A DNA stretch of 64,000 nt from Solicola gregarius (GTDB lineage: Bacteria; Actinomycetota; Actinomycetes; Propionibacteriales; Nocardioidaceae): NCBI RefSeq assembly GCF_025790165.1, contig NZ_CP094970.1, positions 2,046,001 through 2,110,000 on the forward strand, read 5' to 3'. Position 1 is the stretch's first letter; every line of letters starts with the position of its first letter. The position numbers were made by a program, and so were the translations under genes. Shown piece by piece: positions 8,898-18,006 of this stretch. The notes below the pieces were generated by a model. The model was not told the DNA's origin. It saw only the letters and a program-made list of their open reading frames with translations, and ran no database searches.

Positions 8898-9473
8898 CTA
8901 TTCCCACTTCATGCTGAAGCCGAACGCGGCGACGATGAACGCCATGCCGACGACGAGGTTCCAGTCGCCGAGGTCGCTCATCAGCGGGATCGGGTTGTCG
9001 CGGTTGGCGAACACGTAGTAGAGGACGATCCACAGCAGGCCGATCGCGGCGCAGGCGAGCATCGCGGGAGCGGCCCACCGGTTGCCGATCTTCTGCGGCT
9101 TGACCGGACGCGTCGAGCGGGTCTTCGCCTCCCCCTCGGCGGCGCGGGCGGGGTTGCCCGACCGCGATGCCTTGCCCGTCGGGACGGGCTTGTCGCGGCG
9201 CCGGTCGTCCGACTCGTCGTCCTCTTCGTCGGCGTCCGTCGGCTCGTCGTCGAGGTCCGCGTCCGTCGGCTCGTCGTCGAGGTCCACGTCGTCCTCGGCC
9301 GGCCCGTCGAGCTCGCCTTCGGCTGCGGGCGCCTCGTCGGGCGCGTCATCCTCGACGGCGTCGTCGGCCGCGTCGCTCGCCTCGGTGTCCGCGGCATCGA
9401 CATCGATGTCTTCCGGCTCACCAGACGACGCGGTCTCGTCTCGCTCGTCGTCGTGGTTCTTCGGATCGGTCAC
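8898..9473 (-). CDS. crgA: Cell division protein CrgA with long acidic N-terminal extension
   Basis: The C-terminal ~90 residues are CrgA: NRWAAPAMLACAAIGLLWIVL as helix 1, a short loop with NPIPLMSDLGDWN, and helix 2 ending FGFSMKW. CrgA joins the divisome and bridges FtsZ, FtsQ and penicillin-binding proteins. The usual length is ~80-95 residues; here GTG 9473 gives 191 because ~100 acidic, disordered-looking residues precede helix 1. They include a tandem 9-residue repeat DLDDEPTDA (27-bp units at 9234-9260 and 9261-9287). The gene is divergent from the DUF881 gene. The start is inferred; an internal start nearer the helices cannot be excluded. Confidence 0.88.
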   Translation of the reverse strand: MTDPKNHDDERDETASSGEPEDIDVDAADTEASDAADDAVEDDAPDEAPAAEGELDGPAEDDVDLDDEPTDADLDDEPTDADEEDDESDDRRRDKPVPTGKASRSGNPARAAEGEAKTRSTRPVKPQKIGNRWAAPAMLACAAIGLLWIVLYYVFANRDNPIPLMSDLGDWNLVVGMAFIVAAFGFSMKWE

Positions 9474-9569
9474 GCGGAACACCTCATACGGGAACACCAG
9501 GGCATGGAACGTCGGATAGCGTAGTAGACACGCGCACACCGACCTCCCTGCGACCCCTCCGGAGCCTTC

Positions 9570-10310
9570 ATGTCAGAGTCCGCCAAACCGCCACGGCGGC
9601 ACCGGCGTACGTCCTGGCGACTCGCGGTGCCGCTGGTAACGGTGTTCGCGGGCGGGTTGTTCGTGACCAGTGCGATCAGCTCCGACGGCACCGACCTGCG
9701 CTCCGAGAACTCCGACGTCGACCAGCTGGTCCGCGAGCGGGCAGCGAACGTCGAAGAGCTTCGCGACGAGGTCAGCGGCGTACGCGAGGCCAACCGCGAG
9801 CTGGCGAACTCCGTCGACCAGCAGTCCGTCGTCAAGCAACGCGAGAATGCCGAAGACCTGATGCCGACAACGGGTTTCACCGAGGTGGTCGGGCCGGGCA
9901 TGCGAATCGCCCTCGACGACGCGCCGCGGGAGAGCGACTCCGACGACGTCGACCCCAACCTGCTCGTCGTGCACCAGCAGGACATCCAGGCGTTCGTCAA
10001 CGCGCTCTGGGCGAGCGGCGCCGAGGCCATCAGCCTGCAGGGGCAGCGGCTGATCAGCACCACCGGCATCAAGTGCGTCGGCAACACCGTCGTCCTCGAT
10101 GGCGTGCCGTACGCACCGCCGTACGTGATCGAGGCGGTCGGTGACGTCACGGAGATGGAGAACGCGCTCAACGCGGCCAATGCGGTCAACGTGTACAAGG
10201 ACTACGTCGAGAAGTACGACCTCGGCCTCACCCAAGAGGTCAAGACCGAGATCGAGATCCCGGCGTACCGCAACACTCCCGATCTGCAGTACGCCGAGCC
10301 CGTGGCCTGA
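9570..10310 (+). CDS. DUF881 domain membrane-anchored protein
   Basis: 246 residues with one N-terminal membrane helix (RLAVPLVTVFAGGLFVTSA) after a basic head. A coiled-coil segment (VDQLVRERAANVEELRDEVSGV, split by short gaps) follows, then the DUF881 domain with NLLVVHQQDIQAFVNALWASGAEAISLQGQRL-type motifs. It is the counterpart of Rv0012 between crgA and pknB. Function is unknown; its company suggests division or envelope work. GGAG lies 9 bp before the ATG. The stop codon is immediately followed by the pknB stop on the other strand. Confidence 0.9.
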   Translation: MSESAKPPRRHRRTSWRLAVPLVTVFAGGLFVTSAISSDGTDLRSENSDVDQLVRERAANVEELRDEVSGVREANRELANSVDQQSVVKQRENAEDLMPTTGFTEVVGPGMRIALDDAPRESDSDDVDPNLLVVHQQDIQAFVNALWASGAEAISLQGQRLISTTGIKCVGNTVVLDGVPYAPPYVIEAVGDVTEMENALNAANAVNVYKDYVEKYDLGLTQEVKTEIEIPAYRNTPDLQYAEPVA

Positions 10311-10325
10311 TCAGTCGATCAGGCC
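10304..10325. terminator. Terminator hairpin spanning both stop codons of two convergent genes
   Basis: GGCCTGATC (10304-10312), loop AGTC, GATCAGGCC (10317-10325): a perfect 9-bp stem that includes the TGA of the DUF881 gene and the TGA of pknB. With zero intergenic space, the coding ends themselves form the bidirectional terminator. Confidence 0.6.
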
Positions 10326-12212
10326 GAACGGCCATTCGCCCGGCAGTCCGCGCTGCGTCGTACCGCCGTTGCTCGGTGGCTCCGACCCGTCGTCGTTCCC
10401 GTTTCCCTCGTTGCCATTGCCGTTTCCGTTGCCTTCGTTACCGGAATCGTCCTCTTCGGCGTTCTCACCCGTGGAGACCATGATGGACAACGGTTCCTCG
10501 GGGTCGACGTACGAGCCCGGCGCCGGATCGACCGCAGTGATGACGCCGGCCTCCTCCGTGGACTCCGGGTCGTCGGTCACCTCGACGTTGTCCGGGTCGA
10601 AGCCCTGCCGATCCAGAATCCTCAGCGCGGGGTCGATCTTCCTGCCGACGAGGCCGGGTGGGATCCGATCGTAGCCGGCGGAGTAGTAGACCGTGATCTG
10701 CGTGTCGGGCGCCAGGTCGGCCCCCTTCCCGCCGGGGACGATCTTGATCACCAGATCCGGGTCGAGTGACGATTCGGTCTGACGCTTCGGCGTGACATTC
10801 GGGAACCCGGCGTCGTTGATCTCCTGAACGACCTCGTCCACGGGCTTACCTGTGAGACCGGTAGGCATCGCAATCTTCTTCTCGCCCTTGCTGATGGTCA
10901 GGTCGACCTGCTCGCCCTCGTCGATCTCCTCACCCTCGCCGGGGTCGGAGGTGATGACCTGGCCCTTGTCGAACTCGTCGCTGTACTCGCGCGGCGTGTT
11001 GCCCACCTCGAGGTCGGCGTTCTCCAACTTGTTCGTGGCGACCTTCAAGGGTTGACCCTGCATACCGGTCGGAACGGTGGTCGTCGTCGGCCCTTCGCTC
11101 CCCCCGCCGCCGTTGAGCTCGTCGCGGAGCGCGTACGCAGCGCCGCCGATGATCGCGAGCACCAGCAGGATGACCAGGATCCACGGCCACTTGCGACGCT
11201 TGCGCTGCTCCTCGTACGGCTCCTGCGGCGGCGGCACGGCGGCCGGAATCGTGGAGGTGGCGTCCTGCTGCTGTGTCATCGGCATCGCCGCGACCGGCGT
11301 GGTCACGGTGGGCCCGGCGACGTCGAGGCCGGCGAGGACGCGCTCGATGTCGGCGCGCATCTCGGCGGCGCTCTGGTAGCGGTCCTCGGTGCGCTTGGTG
11401 AGCGCCTTGAGCACCACGGCGTCCATCGCCGGCGTGACCTCGGGGTTGAACTGCGACGGCGCGGGCGGCTCCTCGCGTACGTGCTGGTACGCAACCGAGA
11501 CGGGGCTGTCGCCGACGAACGGCGGGCGACCCGTGAGCAGCTCGAACAGCAGGCAGCCGGTCGAGTAGATGTCGCTACGCGCGTCGACCTGCTCGCCGCG
11601 CGCCTGCTCGGGCGAGAGGTACTGGGCGGTGCCGACGACCGCGGCCGTCTGCGTCATCGCCGACGACGAGTCGGCGATGGCGCGGGCGATGCCGAAGTCC
11701 ATCACCTTGACCTGGCCGGACGGCGTCAGCATCACGTTGGCCGGCTTGATGTCGCGGTGCACGATGCCCGCACGGTGGCTGTAGTCGAGCGCGCCGAGGA
11801 TGTCGGCGGTGATGTCGAGTGCTCGCTGCGGCAGGATCTTGCGGTCCTGACGCAGAACCTCCCGCAGCGTCTGGCCCTCGACGAGCTCCATCACGATGAA
11901 CGGCACGCCCTGGCCGTCGGGCCCGATCTCCTCGCCGGTGTCGTACACCGCGACGATCGACGGGTGGTTCAGCGACGCCGCCGACTGTGCCTCGCGGCGG
12001 AACCGCGCCTGGAACGTCGGGTCGCTCGCCAGGTCGTTGCGAAGACGCTTGATCGCGACCGTACGACCGAGGCGCAGGTCGCGGCCGACGCGTACGTCGG
12101 CCATGCCTCCGCGCCCGAGCAGTCCCCCGACCTCGTACCGGTCGCCGAGGCGACCGACCTGATCGGCTCCCATCGGGGGGCCCTGGGGTGGTTCAGTCAT
12201 CGGTGCGTCCAT
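10311..12212 (-). CDS. pknB: Serine/threonine protein kinase with PASTA repeats
   Basis: Membrane Ser/Thr kinase of 633 residues. The kinase domain (about 28-290) has the P-loop GRGGMADV, VAIKRL lysine, HRDIKPANVM catalytic loop, DFG and SPEQARG. A juxtamembrane Pro/Glu region and one helix (WPWILVILLVLAIIGGAAYAL) follow, then three extracytoplasmic PASTA repeats that bind muropeptide/lipid II, and a Gly/Asn-rich tail. It is the last gene of the operon, 42 bp after pbpA. Likely targets are the FHA proteins and division factors, opposed by PstP. The start may be ATG 12212 or ATG 12200; no ribosome site decides. No second kinase (pknA) is present. Confidence 0.96.
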   Translation of the reverse strand: MDAPMTEPPQGPPMGADQVGRLGDRYEVGGLLGRGGMADVRVGRDLRLGRTVAIKRLRNDLASDPTFQARFRREAQSAASLNHPSIVAVYDTGEEIGPDGQGVPFIVMELVEGQTLREVLRQDRKILPQRALDITADILGALDYSHRAGIVHRDIKPANVMLTPSGQVKVMDFGIARAIADSSSAMTQTAAVVGTAQYLSPEQARGEQVDARSDIYSTGCLLFELLTGRPPFVGDSPVSVAYQHVREEPPAPSQFNPEVTPAMDAVVLKALTKRTEDRYQSAAEMRADIERVLAGLDVAGPTVTTPVAAMPMTQQQDATSTIPAAVPPPQEPYEEQRKRRKWPWILVILLVLAIIGGAAYALRDELNGGGGSEGPTTTTVPTGMQGQPLKVATNKLENADLEVGNTPREYSDEFDKGQVITSDPGEGEEIDEGEQVDLTISKGEKKIAMPTGLTGKPVDEVVQEINDAGFPNVTPKRQTESSLDPDLVIKIVPGGKGADLAPDTQITVYYSAGYDRIPPGLVGRKIDPALRILDRQGFDPDNVEVTDDPESTEEAGVITAVDPAPGSYVDPEEPLSIMVSTGENAEEDDSGNEGNGNGNGNEGNGNDDGSEPPSNGGTTQRGLPGEWPFGLID

Positions 12213-12254
12213 CCATCGTTTCGTGATTCGTGCGTACGTCTGCAGGCATGGTGA

Positions 12255-13737
12255 TCATTGGTCGAGCACCGCCCGCATGACGCTATTGGCGATAGGCCCG
12301 GCGATTCCGTTGCCCGTGACATCGCCGCCCCAGTCCAGTGGCGGGTCGGCCATCACCGCGACCGCGACCTGTGGGTCGTCGGCGGGGGCGAATGCGACGA
12401 ACCAGGAGTACGGTGCCTCGCCCTCGCCGCGCTGGGCGGTGCCCGTCTTCGCCGCGACGTCGACCCCGCTGATCTGGCCGCTCGTCGCTGTACCTTCATT
12501 GGCGGTATCGACGAGCATGCCTTGCAGCTCCTTGGCGTCGCCCTCCGACATCGCGGGCTGGTTGTCGATCGGATGCGGGTCGGCCTTGTCGAGGGTGTCG
12601 AAGTCGGGCGAGCGCACCTCGTCGACGATGTACGGTTCCATCACCTCGCCGTCGTTCGCGACTCCGGCGGCCACCATCGCCATCTGTAGGGGGGGTCGCG
12701 GCGACGTTCTCCTGGCCGATGCCGGACTTGGCGAGCAGGTCCTCGTTCTCGCTCATGTCAGGTGCTCCCTCGACAGTGACCCGGCTTGCTTGGGTGGACA
12801 GACCGTCCAGGTAGTCCTGACCGAAGCCGAACTTCTCCGCCTGCTCTTCGAGGGCGTCCTCGCCCTCCTTGACGGCCAGCCAGCCGAAGCTGGTGTTGCA
12901 CGAGTTCATCAATGCTGTGCGCAGATCGGTCTCGTTCCCGCCTGCGCAGGTGCCCTCCGACTCGTTCGGCATCTCGTAGCCGTTGACCTCGAAGGTCTGG
13001 CCACCGAACACGGTGCTGTCGGGGTTCATGTCGAGCTCGCCGAGTGCGGCAGCCGCTGTCACCAACTTGAACGTGGAGCCCGGCGGCACGGTTTCGGTTG
13101 CTGCGCGGTTCTCCATCGGCCGCGTCTTGTCGTCGAGCAGCCGCTCGTACGCCTTCTGCGACGCATCCAGATCATGCGTTGCGATCTGGTTCGGGTCGAA
13201 CGACGGACGATTCACCATCGCGAGCACGGCACCGGTCTGCGGGTCCAGCGCAACCACGGAACCTTTGAATCCCGAGTCGAGCCCCATCAAGCCCTCTTGC
13301 GCGACCTTCTGCGCCTTCGGGTCGATCGTCAGCGAGACGCTGCCGCCCTGGGGCTGCTCGTTGCCGACCAGGTCGACGACCCGGTTGACGAACAGCCGGT
13401 CGTCATCGCCGGACAGGATGTCGTTCTGCGAGTGCTCGAGTGCGCTGCTGCCGTAGGTGTAGGAGTAGAACCCGGTCAGGTGGGCGTACAGGTACGGCGA
13501 CGGGTACGTGCGCTGGAACTCGTACTCGTCGTCGGACTCGGTGCTCCGTGCGATCGGGTCGCCATCGACGAGGATCGGGCCGCGGTCGCGGGAGAACTGC
13601 TCGTCGAGCACGCGCCGGTTGCCGGCGCGGTCGTTGAGGTCGTCGGCCTGCACGAACTGCAGGTAGTTGGCGTTCACCAGCAGCGCCAGGAACAGCAGTA
13701 GACATCCGATCGAGAGGATGCGGATCGGTCGGTTCAT
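12255..13737 (-). CDS. pbpA: Penicillin-binding protein 2 type transpeptidase PbpA, frameshifted as read
   Basis: Class B penicillin-binding protein that cross-links peptidoglycan with RodA. An N-terminal helix (IGCLLLFLALLVNANYLQF) is followed by a dimerisation region and the transpeptidase domain with PPGSTFKLV (SxxK), SCNTSF (SxN) and, in another frame, KTGTAQ. The frame breaks at a run of seven C on the coding strand (12689-12695). With six C the product reads VAATPLQMAMVAAG without interruption and gives about 493 residues. Both halves look intact, so a sequence error or rare slippage is likelier than decay. ATG 13737 overlaps the rodA stop by 4 bp. Confidence 0.9.
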
Positions 13738-15101
13738 TTCAGCTTCACCACCTGCGTTGCGTCGTCCTCGTCCAGCGGCGTCACGGCAGGAGCCGGCCGG
13801 CGGCTCTGGTCGCTGATCCGCAGCAGCAGTGCGATCATCGCCCAGTTGACGACGATCGATGAGCCGCCGTACGCCAGGAACGGCGTGGTCAGACCGGTCA
13901 GCGGGATGAGCCGGGTCGCGCCGCCGATGACGACGAAGATCTGCAGCGCGAACGCGATGGCAAGACCCGTCGCGAGCAGCTTGCCGAACGCGTCGCGGCA
14001 CACCAGTGCGACCCGCAGGCCACGCTCCACGATGATCCCGTAGACGAGGATGATCGCCATCAGGCCGGTCAGCCCGATCTCCTCACCGAGCGATGCCGAG
14101 ATCATGTCGGAGTACGCGTACGGCGTGAGGTTGGGATCGCCCTGGCCGAGGCCACGGCCCAGCAGACCGCCCCACGCCATGCCGAACATGCCCTGCTGGA
14201 TCTGGTAGAAGCTGTCGTCGGAGAACGGGTCGAGCCAGCCGTCGATACGGGTCTGGACGTGTCCGAACGTCAGGTAGGCGAAGTACGCGCCGGCGACGAA
14301 GATCGAGCCGCCCACGACGAGCCAGCCGGGACGCTGCGTCGCGACGTACAGCATCACCAGGAACAGTCCGAAGAACAGCAGCGACGAGCCCAGGTCGCGC
14401 TGGAAGACGAGGATGCCGAGGCTGAGCACCCAGGCGACCAGGATCGGCCCGAGGTCGCGGCCGCGCGGGAAGTCGATGCCGGCGAAGCGCTTACCGGCCA
14501 GCGCCAGCGCATCGCGGTTGACCACCAGGTAGCCGGCGAAGAAGATGACGAGACAGACCTTGGCGAGCTCACCCGGCTGGAAGCCCATCGGCCCGATCTT
14601 GATCCAGATCCGGGCGCCGTTGATCTGCTGGCCGATGCCGGGCAGCAGGGGCAACAGCAGAAGCACCAGCGCGGCGAGGCCGAAGGTGTACGTGAGTGCC
14701 TGCAGCCGGCGATGATCGGGGATCAGGATCAGCACGGCGAGGAAGCCGATCAGGCCGACCAGCGTCCAGATCAGCTGCTGGTTGGCGAGCGTGCTGTCGC
14801 GCTCGAGGTCGATCCGGTAGATCATCGCCAGGCCGAGACCGTTCAGCATGACGACGCACGGCAGCAGCACCGGGTCGGCGTACGGCGCGAACCTGCGGAC
14901 CATCAGGTGCGTAGCGACGGCGAGCACGATCATCGAGCCGCCGAGCTTGTAGACGTCGGCGGGAATCGTGCCTTCGACGCCGAGTCCGACGGCGCAGTAC
15001 GCGCCGATGCCGATGACGAGGGCGAGCCCGAGCAGGAACAGCTCGGCACCGCGGCGTTTTCGCGGTACGAACGCGGGTGTCTGGGTGGCGGTCGCGCTCA
15101 C
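13734..15101 (-). CDS. rodA: SEDS peptidoglycan glycosyltransferase RodA/FtsW family
   Basis: Polytopic membrane glycosyltransferase that polymerises lipid II; 455 residues from GTG 15101, which overlaps the pstP TGA (GTGA). About 12 hydrophobic segments are visible. SEDS landmarks include NGARIWIKIGPMGFQPGELAK, FQRDLGSSLLFFGLF, and near the end PLTGLTTPFLAYGGSS. The partner transpeptidase PbpA is encoded immediately downstream with an ATGA overlap, the usual SEDS-bPBP pairing. The longer upstream frame only shadows pstP. Confidence 0.95.
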   Translation of the reverse strand: MSATATQTPAFVPRKRRGAELFLLGLALVIGIGAYCAVGLGVEGTIPADVYKLGGSMIVLAVATHLMVRRFAPYADPVLLPCVVMLNGLGLAMIYRIDLERDSTLANQQLIWTLVGLIGFLAVLILIPDHRRLQALTYTFGLAALVLLLLPLLPGIGQQINGARIWIKIGPMGFQPGELAKVCLVIFFAGYLVVNRDALALAGKRFAGIDFPRGRDLGPILVAWVLSLGILVFQRDLGSSLLFFGLFLVMLYVATQRPGWLVVGGSIFVAGAYFAYLTFGHVQTRIDGWLDPFSDDSFYQIQQGMFGMAWGGLLGRGLGQGDPNLTPYAYSDMISASLGEEIGLTGLMAIILVYGIIVERGLRVALVCRDAFGKLLATGLAIAFALQIFVVIGGATRLIPLTGLTTPFLAYGGSSIVVNWAMIALLLRISDQSRRPAPAVTPLDEDDATQVVKLK

Positions 15102-16510
15102 TGGCGGCCACCCCCACCCTTGCGGGGCGACTTGTTCCTGCCGTTCTTGTTGTCGCCGTCCTTGTTCTTGTTGTCGCCCTTGCCGTCGCCGCTCTTGTCG
15201 GTGTTCTTGCTCGTCGTCGTCTCGTCGGAGCCGCTGCCCTCGCACTCCTCATCGGTCGCGTCGGGGTCGGCGCACCGCTCGGCCTGGTCGCGCAGGTTGT
15301 CGACGACGTTCTGGGCGGCCTCGTAGCTGTTGGCGTCGACGGCGTCGCGTACCTGCTCCTGGCTGTACGGGGGCAGGCTGTCGACCTTGATGTCGGTGGT
15401 CTCCTGGACGTCGCTCAGATCGAGCCCGGGCATCTCCTGGGGCACACCGCGGTAGATGGCGACATAGCCGTCGGAATCGGCGACGTAGTACTGGTCCTGC
15501 GACCAGTCGTAGGCGAGCTTGCCGATCAGCGCGAGGATGGCGAGGACGACGGCGAGACCGATGATGCGCTTGAGCCAGCGAAATCGACGCGGCGCCTGCG
15601 GTGCGTACCGAATCTCCTCGGGGTCGACCGGGGTGCCGCCGCCGGCGGGATGCCCGTCACGCTCGCCCTTGGCGTCGGTTCCGACCGCACCCATCGTCGA
15701 GGTGTGCGTTGCGCGCGCCCGCGGCTGCTCCGAGGCGGCGCCGACGAGCATCGCCTGGGTGCCCGTCGCGGACGGAGGCTGATCGACCGGGCTCTCGGGA
15801 TCGACCACCTCGCCGATCACACAGGTGATGTTGTCGGTGCCACCGGCGTCGAGCGCCAGGCGTACGAGGTCGACGGCGGCGAGCTCGATCGTCGAGCTGG
15901 CGAGGATCTCGCCGATCTTGGGGTCGTCGACCATACCGGAGAGGCCGTCGCTGCAGATCAGGTAGCGGTCACCGACGCGTGGTTCCAGCCGGGTGAGGTC
16001 GGGATCACAGTCGTCGCGGCCGAGGAGTACGCGCAGGATGACGGATCGATGCGGATGGGTGCGGGCCTCGTCCTCGCTGATCCGGCCCTCGTCGACGAGA
16101 CTCTGCACGAACGTGTGGTCGTCGGTGAGCTGCGTGAGCAGGCCGTCGCGCAGGCGGTACGCGCGCGAGTCGCCGATGTGGGCCATCGCGATGCCGTCGG
16201 CGTCGAACAGCAGCGCGGTGAGCGTCGTGCCCATGCCCTCGACGGTGGAGTCGTCCTCGATGATCTCGGCGAGGCGGTCGTTGGCGCGGTGCACGGCACC
16301 CGCGAGGGCCTCGAGACCGTCGCCTTCGAGCGGCTTGTCGAGACGGGTCATGACGTGCATGACCTCGCTGGACGCGAGGTCGCCCGCGGCAGCGCCGCCC
16401 ATGCCGTCGGCGACGATCAGCAGGCGCTCGCTGGCGTACCCGGAGTCCTGGTTGACCGTGCGTACGCGGCCGACGTCGGACACGGCGACGTACCGGAGTT
16501 CGTGGGCCAT
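15098..16510 (-). CDS. pstP: PP2C-family serine/threonine protein phosphatase PstP
   Basis: Metal-dependent phosphatase that reverses PknB phosphorylation; 470 residues. The cytosolic PP2C domain (about 1-235) shows DVGRVRTVNQDSGYA, VADGMGGAAAGDLAS, IAMAHIGDSRAYRLRDG and YLICSDGLSGMVDD with the metal-binding aspartates. A linker and one membrane helix (IIGLAVVLAILALIGKLAYDW, around residue 320) follow, then an extracytoplasmic domain ending in a Lys/Asn/Asp/Gly-rich tail. It is organised like mycobacterial PstP and lies between fhaB and rodA in one operon. Confidence 0.95.
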   Translation of the reverse strand: MAHELRYVAVSDVGRVRTVNQDSGYASERLLIVADGMGGAAAGDLASSEVMHVMTRLDKPLEGDGLEALAGAVHRANDRLAEIIEDDSTVEGMGTTLTALLFDADGIAMAHIGDSRAYRLRDGLLTQLTDDHTFVQSLVDEGRISEDEARTHPHRSVILRVLLGRDDCDPDLTRLEPRVGDRYLICSDGLSGMVDDPKIGEILASSTIELAAVDLVRLALDAGGTDNITCVIGEVVDPESPVDQPPSATGTQAMLVGAASEQPRARATHTSTMGAVGTDAKGERDGHPAGGGTPVDPEEIRYAPQAPRRFRWLKRIIGLAVVLAILALIGKLAYDWSQDQYYVADSDGYVAIYRGVPQEMPGLDLSDVQETTDIKVDSLPPYSQEQVRDAVDANSYEAAQNVVDNLRDQAERCADPDATDEECEGSGSDETTTSKNTDKSGDGKGDNKNKDGDNKNGRNKSPRKGGGGRQ

Positions 16511-16516
16511 GGGTCG

Positions 16517-16993
16517 CTACTTCCGGAGCTCGACGACGGTCTTGCCGAGTCGTACGGAGGTCCCGATGCCGATCGGCGTGGGTGCAGTCACGCGGTGACT
16601 CCCGATGTAGGTGCCGTTGGTGGACCCGAGATCCTCGACGAACCACTGCTCGCCGTTGGTGGCGAAGCGGGCGTGGCGCGTCGAGACGTAGTCGTCGTCA
16701 AGCCGGATGGCGGCGTCGGTGCCGCGGCCGAGCAGGATCGGCTGGTCACCGACCGGGACGCTCTGACCGGAGTTGGGGCCTTCGGTGATCTGCAGCGTAC
16801 GCGGCGCGCCGCGCGGGGTCTTGCGCTGTTTCTGCGGCTTCTGCGGCTTGGGCTGCTTCGCCGGCTTGGGCGCGGCGTTCTCGACGCGGGCACCGAAGAT
16901 GTCGGACCGGATGACGGAGACGGCCGAGAGGACGAACAGCCACAGGACGGCCAGGAAGCCGAGCTTGATGAGCGTCAGCGTGAGCTCGGACAT
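16517..16993 (-). CDS. fhaB: FHA domain membrane protein FhaB (FipA-type)
   Basis: About 158 residues: an N-terminal helix (LGFLAVLWLFVLSAVSVI), a Lys/Pro/Gln-rich linker and a C-terminal FHA phosphothreonine-binding domain with ILLGRGTDAAIRLDDDYVSTRHARF and DLGSTNGTYIG. I chose ATG 16993, whose A is shared with the fhaA stop (TGATG); a GTG one codon upstream is also possible. In mycobacteria this protein couples kinase signalling to FtsZ/FtsQ and RodA; the same is inferred here from the operon. Confidence 0.92.
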   Translation of the reverse strand: MSELTLTLIKLGFLAVLWLFVLSAVSVIRSDIFGARVENAAPKPAKQPKPQKPQKQRKTPRGAPRTLQITEGPNSGQSVPVGDQPILLGRGTDAAIRLDDDYVSTRHARFATNGEQWFVEDLGSTNGTYIGSHRVTAPTPIGIGTSVRLGKTVVELRK

Positions 16994-17724
16994 CACACCC
17001 CACTCGGTTGTTGTGCGTGCGGGTTGCGTACCCGGATGGTCGTGTTGCCCATGCGGATCTCCGATCCGTCTCGCAGCATCGCCTGGGTGACCCGCTGCCC
17101 GTCGACCACGATGCCGTTGGTTGAGCCGAGGTCGACGACGCTGACGCTGACCTGCTGACCCATCAGCGAGATGCGGATCTCGGCATGGCGCCGCGACACC
17201 CCGGGGTCGTTGATACGCAGGTCGGCGTCGGTGCCGCGACCGAGGACGATTCCGGGGGGCTCGATGGGGTGACGTACGCCATTGACCTCGATGAGCACGG
17301 GTGCGCGGCCGATCGCGGTCTCGGACAGCGACTGCCCGGCGACCGGTGTGACCGACGCCTTCGCCTCGCTGTGCACCCGAAACCGGCCGGTCGACAGGTC
17401 GAGCCGCTCCTCGAAGTCGATGCGCAACGGTCCGGCGAGCGTGTAGCGCTGTTCGTTGACGTGCTCGTTGACGAGGTTCGTGAGCTCCGACGACAGCGTG
17501 CCGCCGTACGGCGAGAGGCGCTCGAAGTCGGCCGTCGACAGCTCGACGGTGAAGGCATTGGGCACGAGATACCGGTTGCGCGCGAGCACTTGCGCGGAGT
17601 TGTCGATCTCCCGCTGCAGTGCCGCGGCGATCTCGACCGGCTGGACCGCGCTACGGAAGGCGCGCGCGAACGCGCCGCTGACGGCGTCTTCGAGGCGCTG
17701 CTCGAATCGCTGCAGCACTCCCAT
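16993..17724 (-). CDS. fhaA: FhaA: DUF3662 plus FHA domain protein
   Basis: 243 residues. The N-terminal DUF3662 domain begins MGVLQRFEQRLEDAVSGAF and contains VQPVEIAAALQREID; the C-terminal FHA domain has IVLGRGTDADLRINDPGVSRRHAEI and DLGSTNGIVVDG. FhaA binds phosphorylated MviN pseudokinase domains and restrains peptidoglycan synthesis in mycobacteria. It is the first gene of the fhaA-fhaB-pstP-rodA-pbpA-pknB operon, with GAGGAGGAT upstream of its ATG. The protein is much shorter than the ~527-residue mycobacterial FhaA because the long disordered linker is missing. Confidence 0.93.
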   Translation of the reverse strand: MGVLQRFEQRLEDAVSGAFARAFRSAVQPVEIAAALQREIDNSAQVLARNRYLVPNAFTVELSTADFERLSPYGGTLSSELTNLVNEHVNEQRYTLAGPLRIDFEERLDLSTGRFRVHSEAKASVTPVAGQSLSETAIGRAPVLIEVNGVRHPIEPPGIVLGRGTDADLRINDPGVSRRHAEIRISLMGQQVSVSVVDLGSTNGIVVDGQRVTQAMLRDGSEIRMGNTTIRVRNPHAQQPSGV

Positions 17725-17908
17725 AGGCGATCCTCCTCACTGTGCTCGTACGTGTGCCCGAGACGAGTCTGTCTGATTGGTACGTCGATCGTATCTGCCG
17801 CCCGCATGCGTAGATGCCACCGCGGTCCGGGCGGGTTCCGTACGCGTGCTAATCTGAGGATTCGTCATGCAGGGCGTGACGATCACGATAGCAAGTCAAT
17901 ATCGGCGC

Positions 17909-17992
17909 GCGCGGGTGGCGGAATAGGCAGACGCGCACGGTTCAGGTCCGTGTGTCCGAAAGGACGTGGGGGTTCAACTCCCCCCTCGCGCA
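17909..17992 (+). tRNA. tRNA-Leu (anticodon CAG)
   Basis: A class II tRNA folds here. Acceptor strand GCGCGGG (17909-17915) pairs with CTCGCGC (17985-17991), with one G-U pair. The D-arm starts TGGCGGAATAGGCAGAC. The anticodon stem-loop CACGG-TTCAGGT-CCGTG gives anticodon CAG, reading CUG. A long variable arm GTGTCCGAAAGGAC follows, then the T-arm GGGGG-TTCAACT-CCCCC. The CCA end is not encoded. A leucine tRNA after fhaA is also found in mycobacteria. Confidence 0.96.
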
Positions 17993-18006
17993 CAACAACA
18001 AACAAC

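Noticed and set aside
12223-13701. A 492-residue open frame on the plus strand over pbpA
   Set aside because: It is a shadow of the frameshifted pbpA; it has no ribosome site and no recognisable domain.
15077-17158. A 693-residue open frame on the plus strand
   Set aside because: It is antisense to pstP, fhaB and fhaA, whose domains and overlapping starts are unambiguous; high GC gives long antisense frames.
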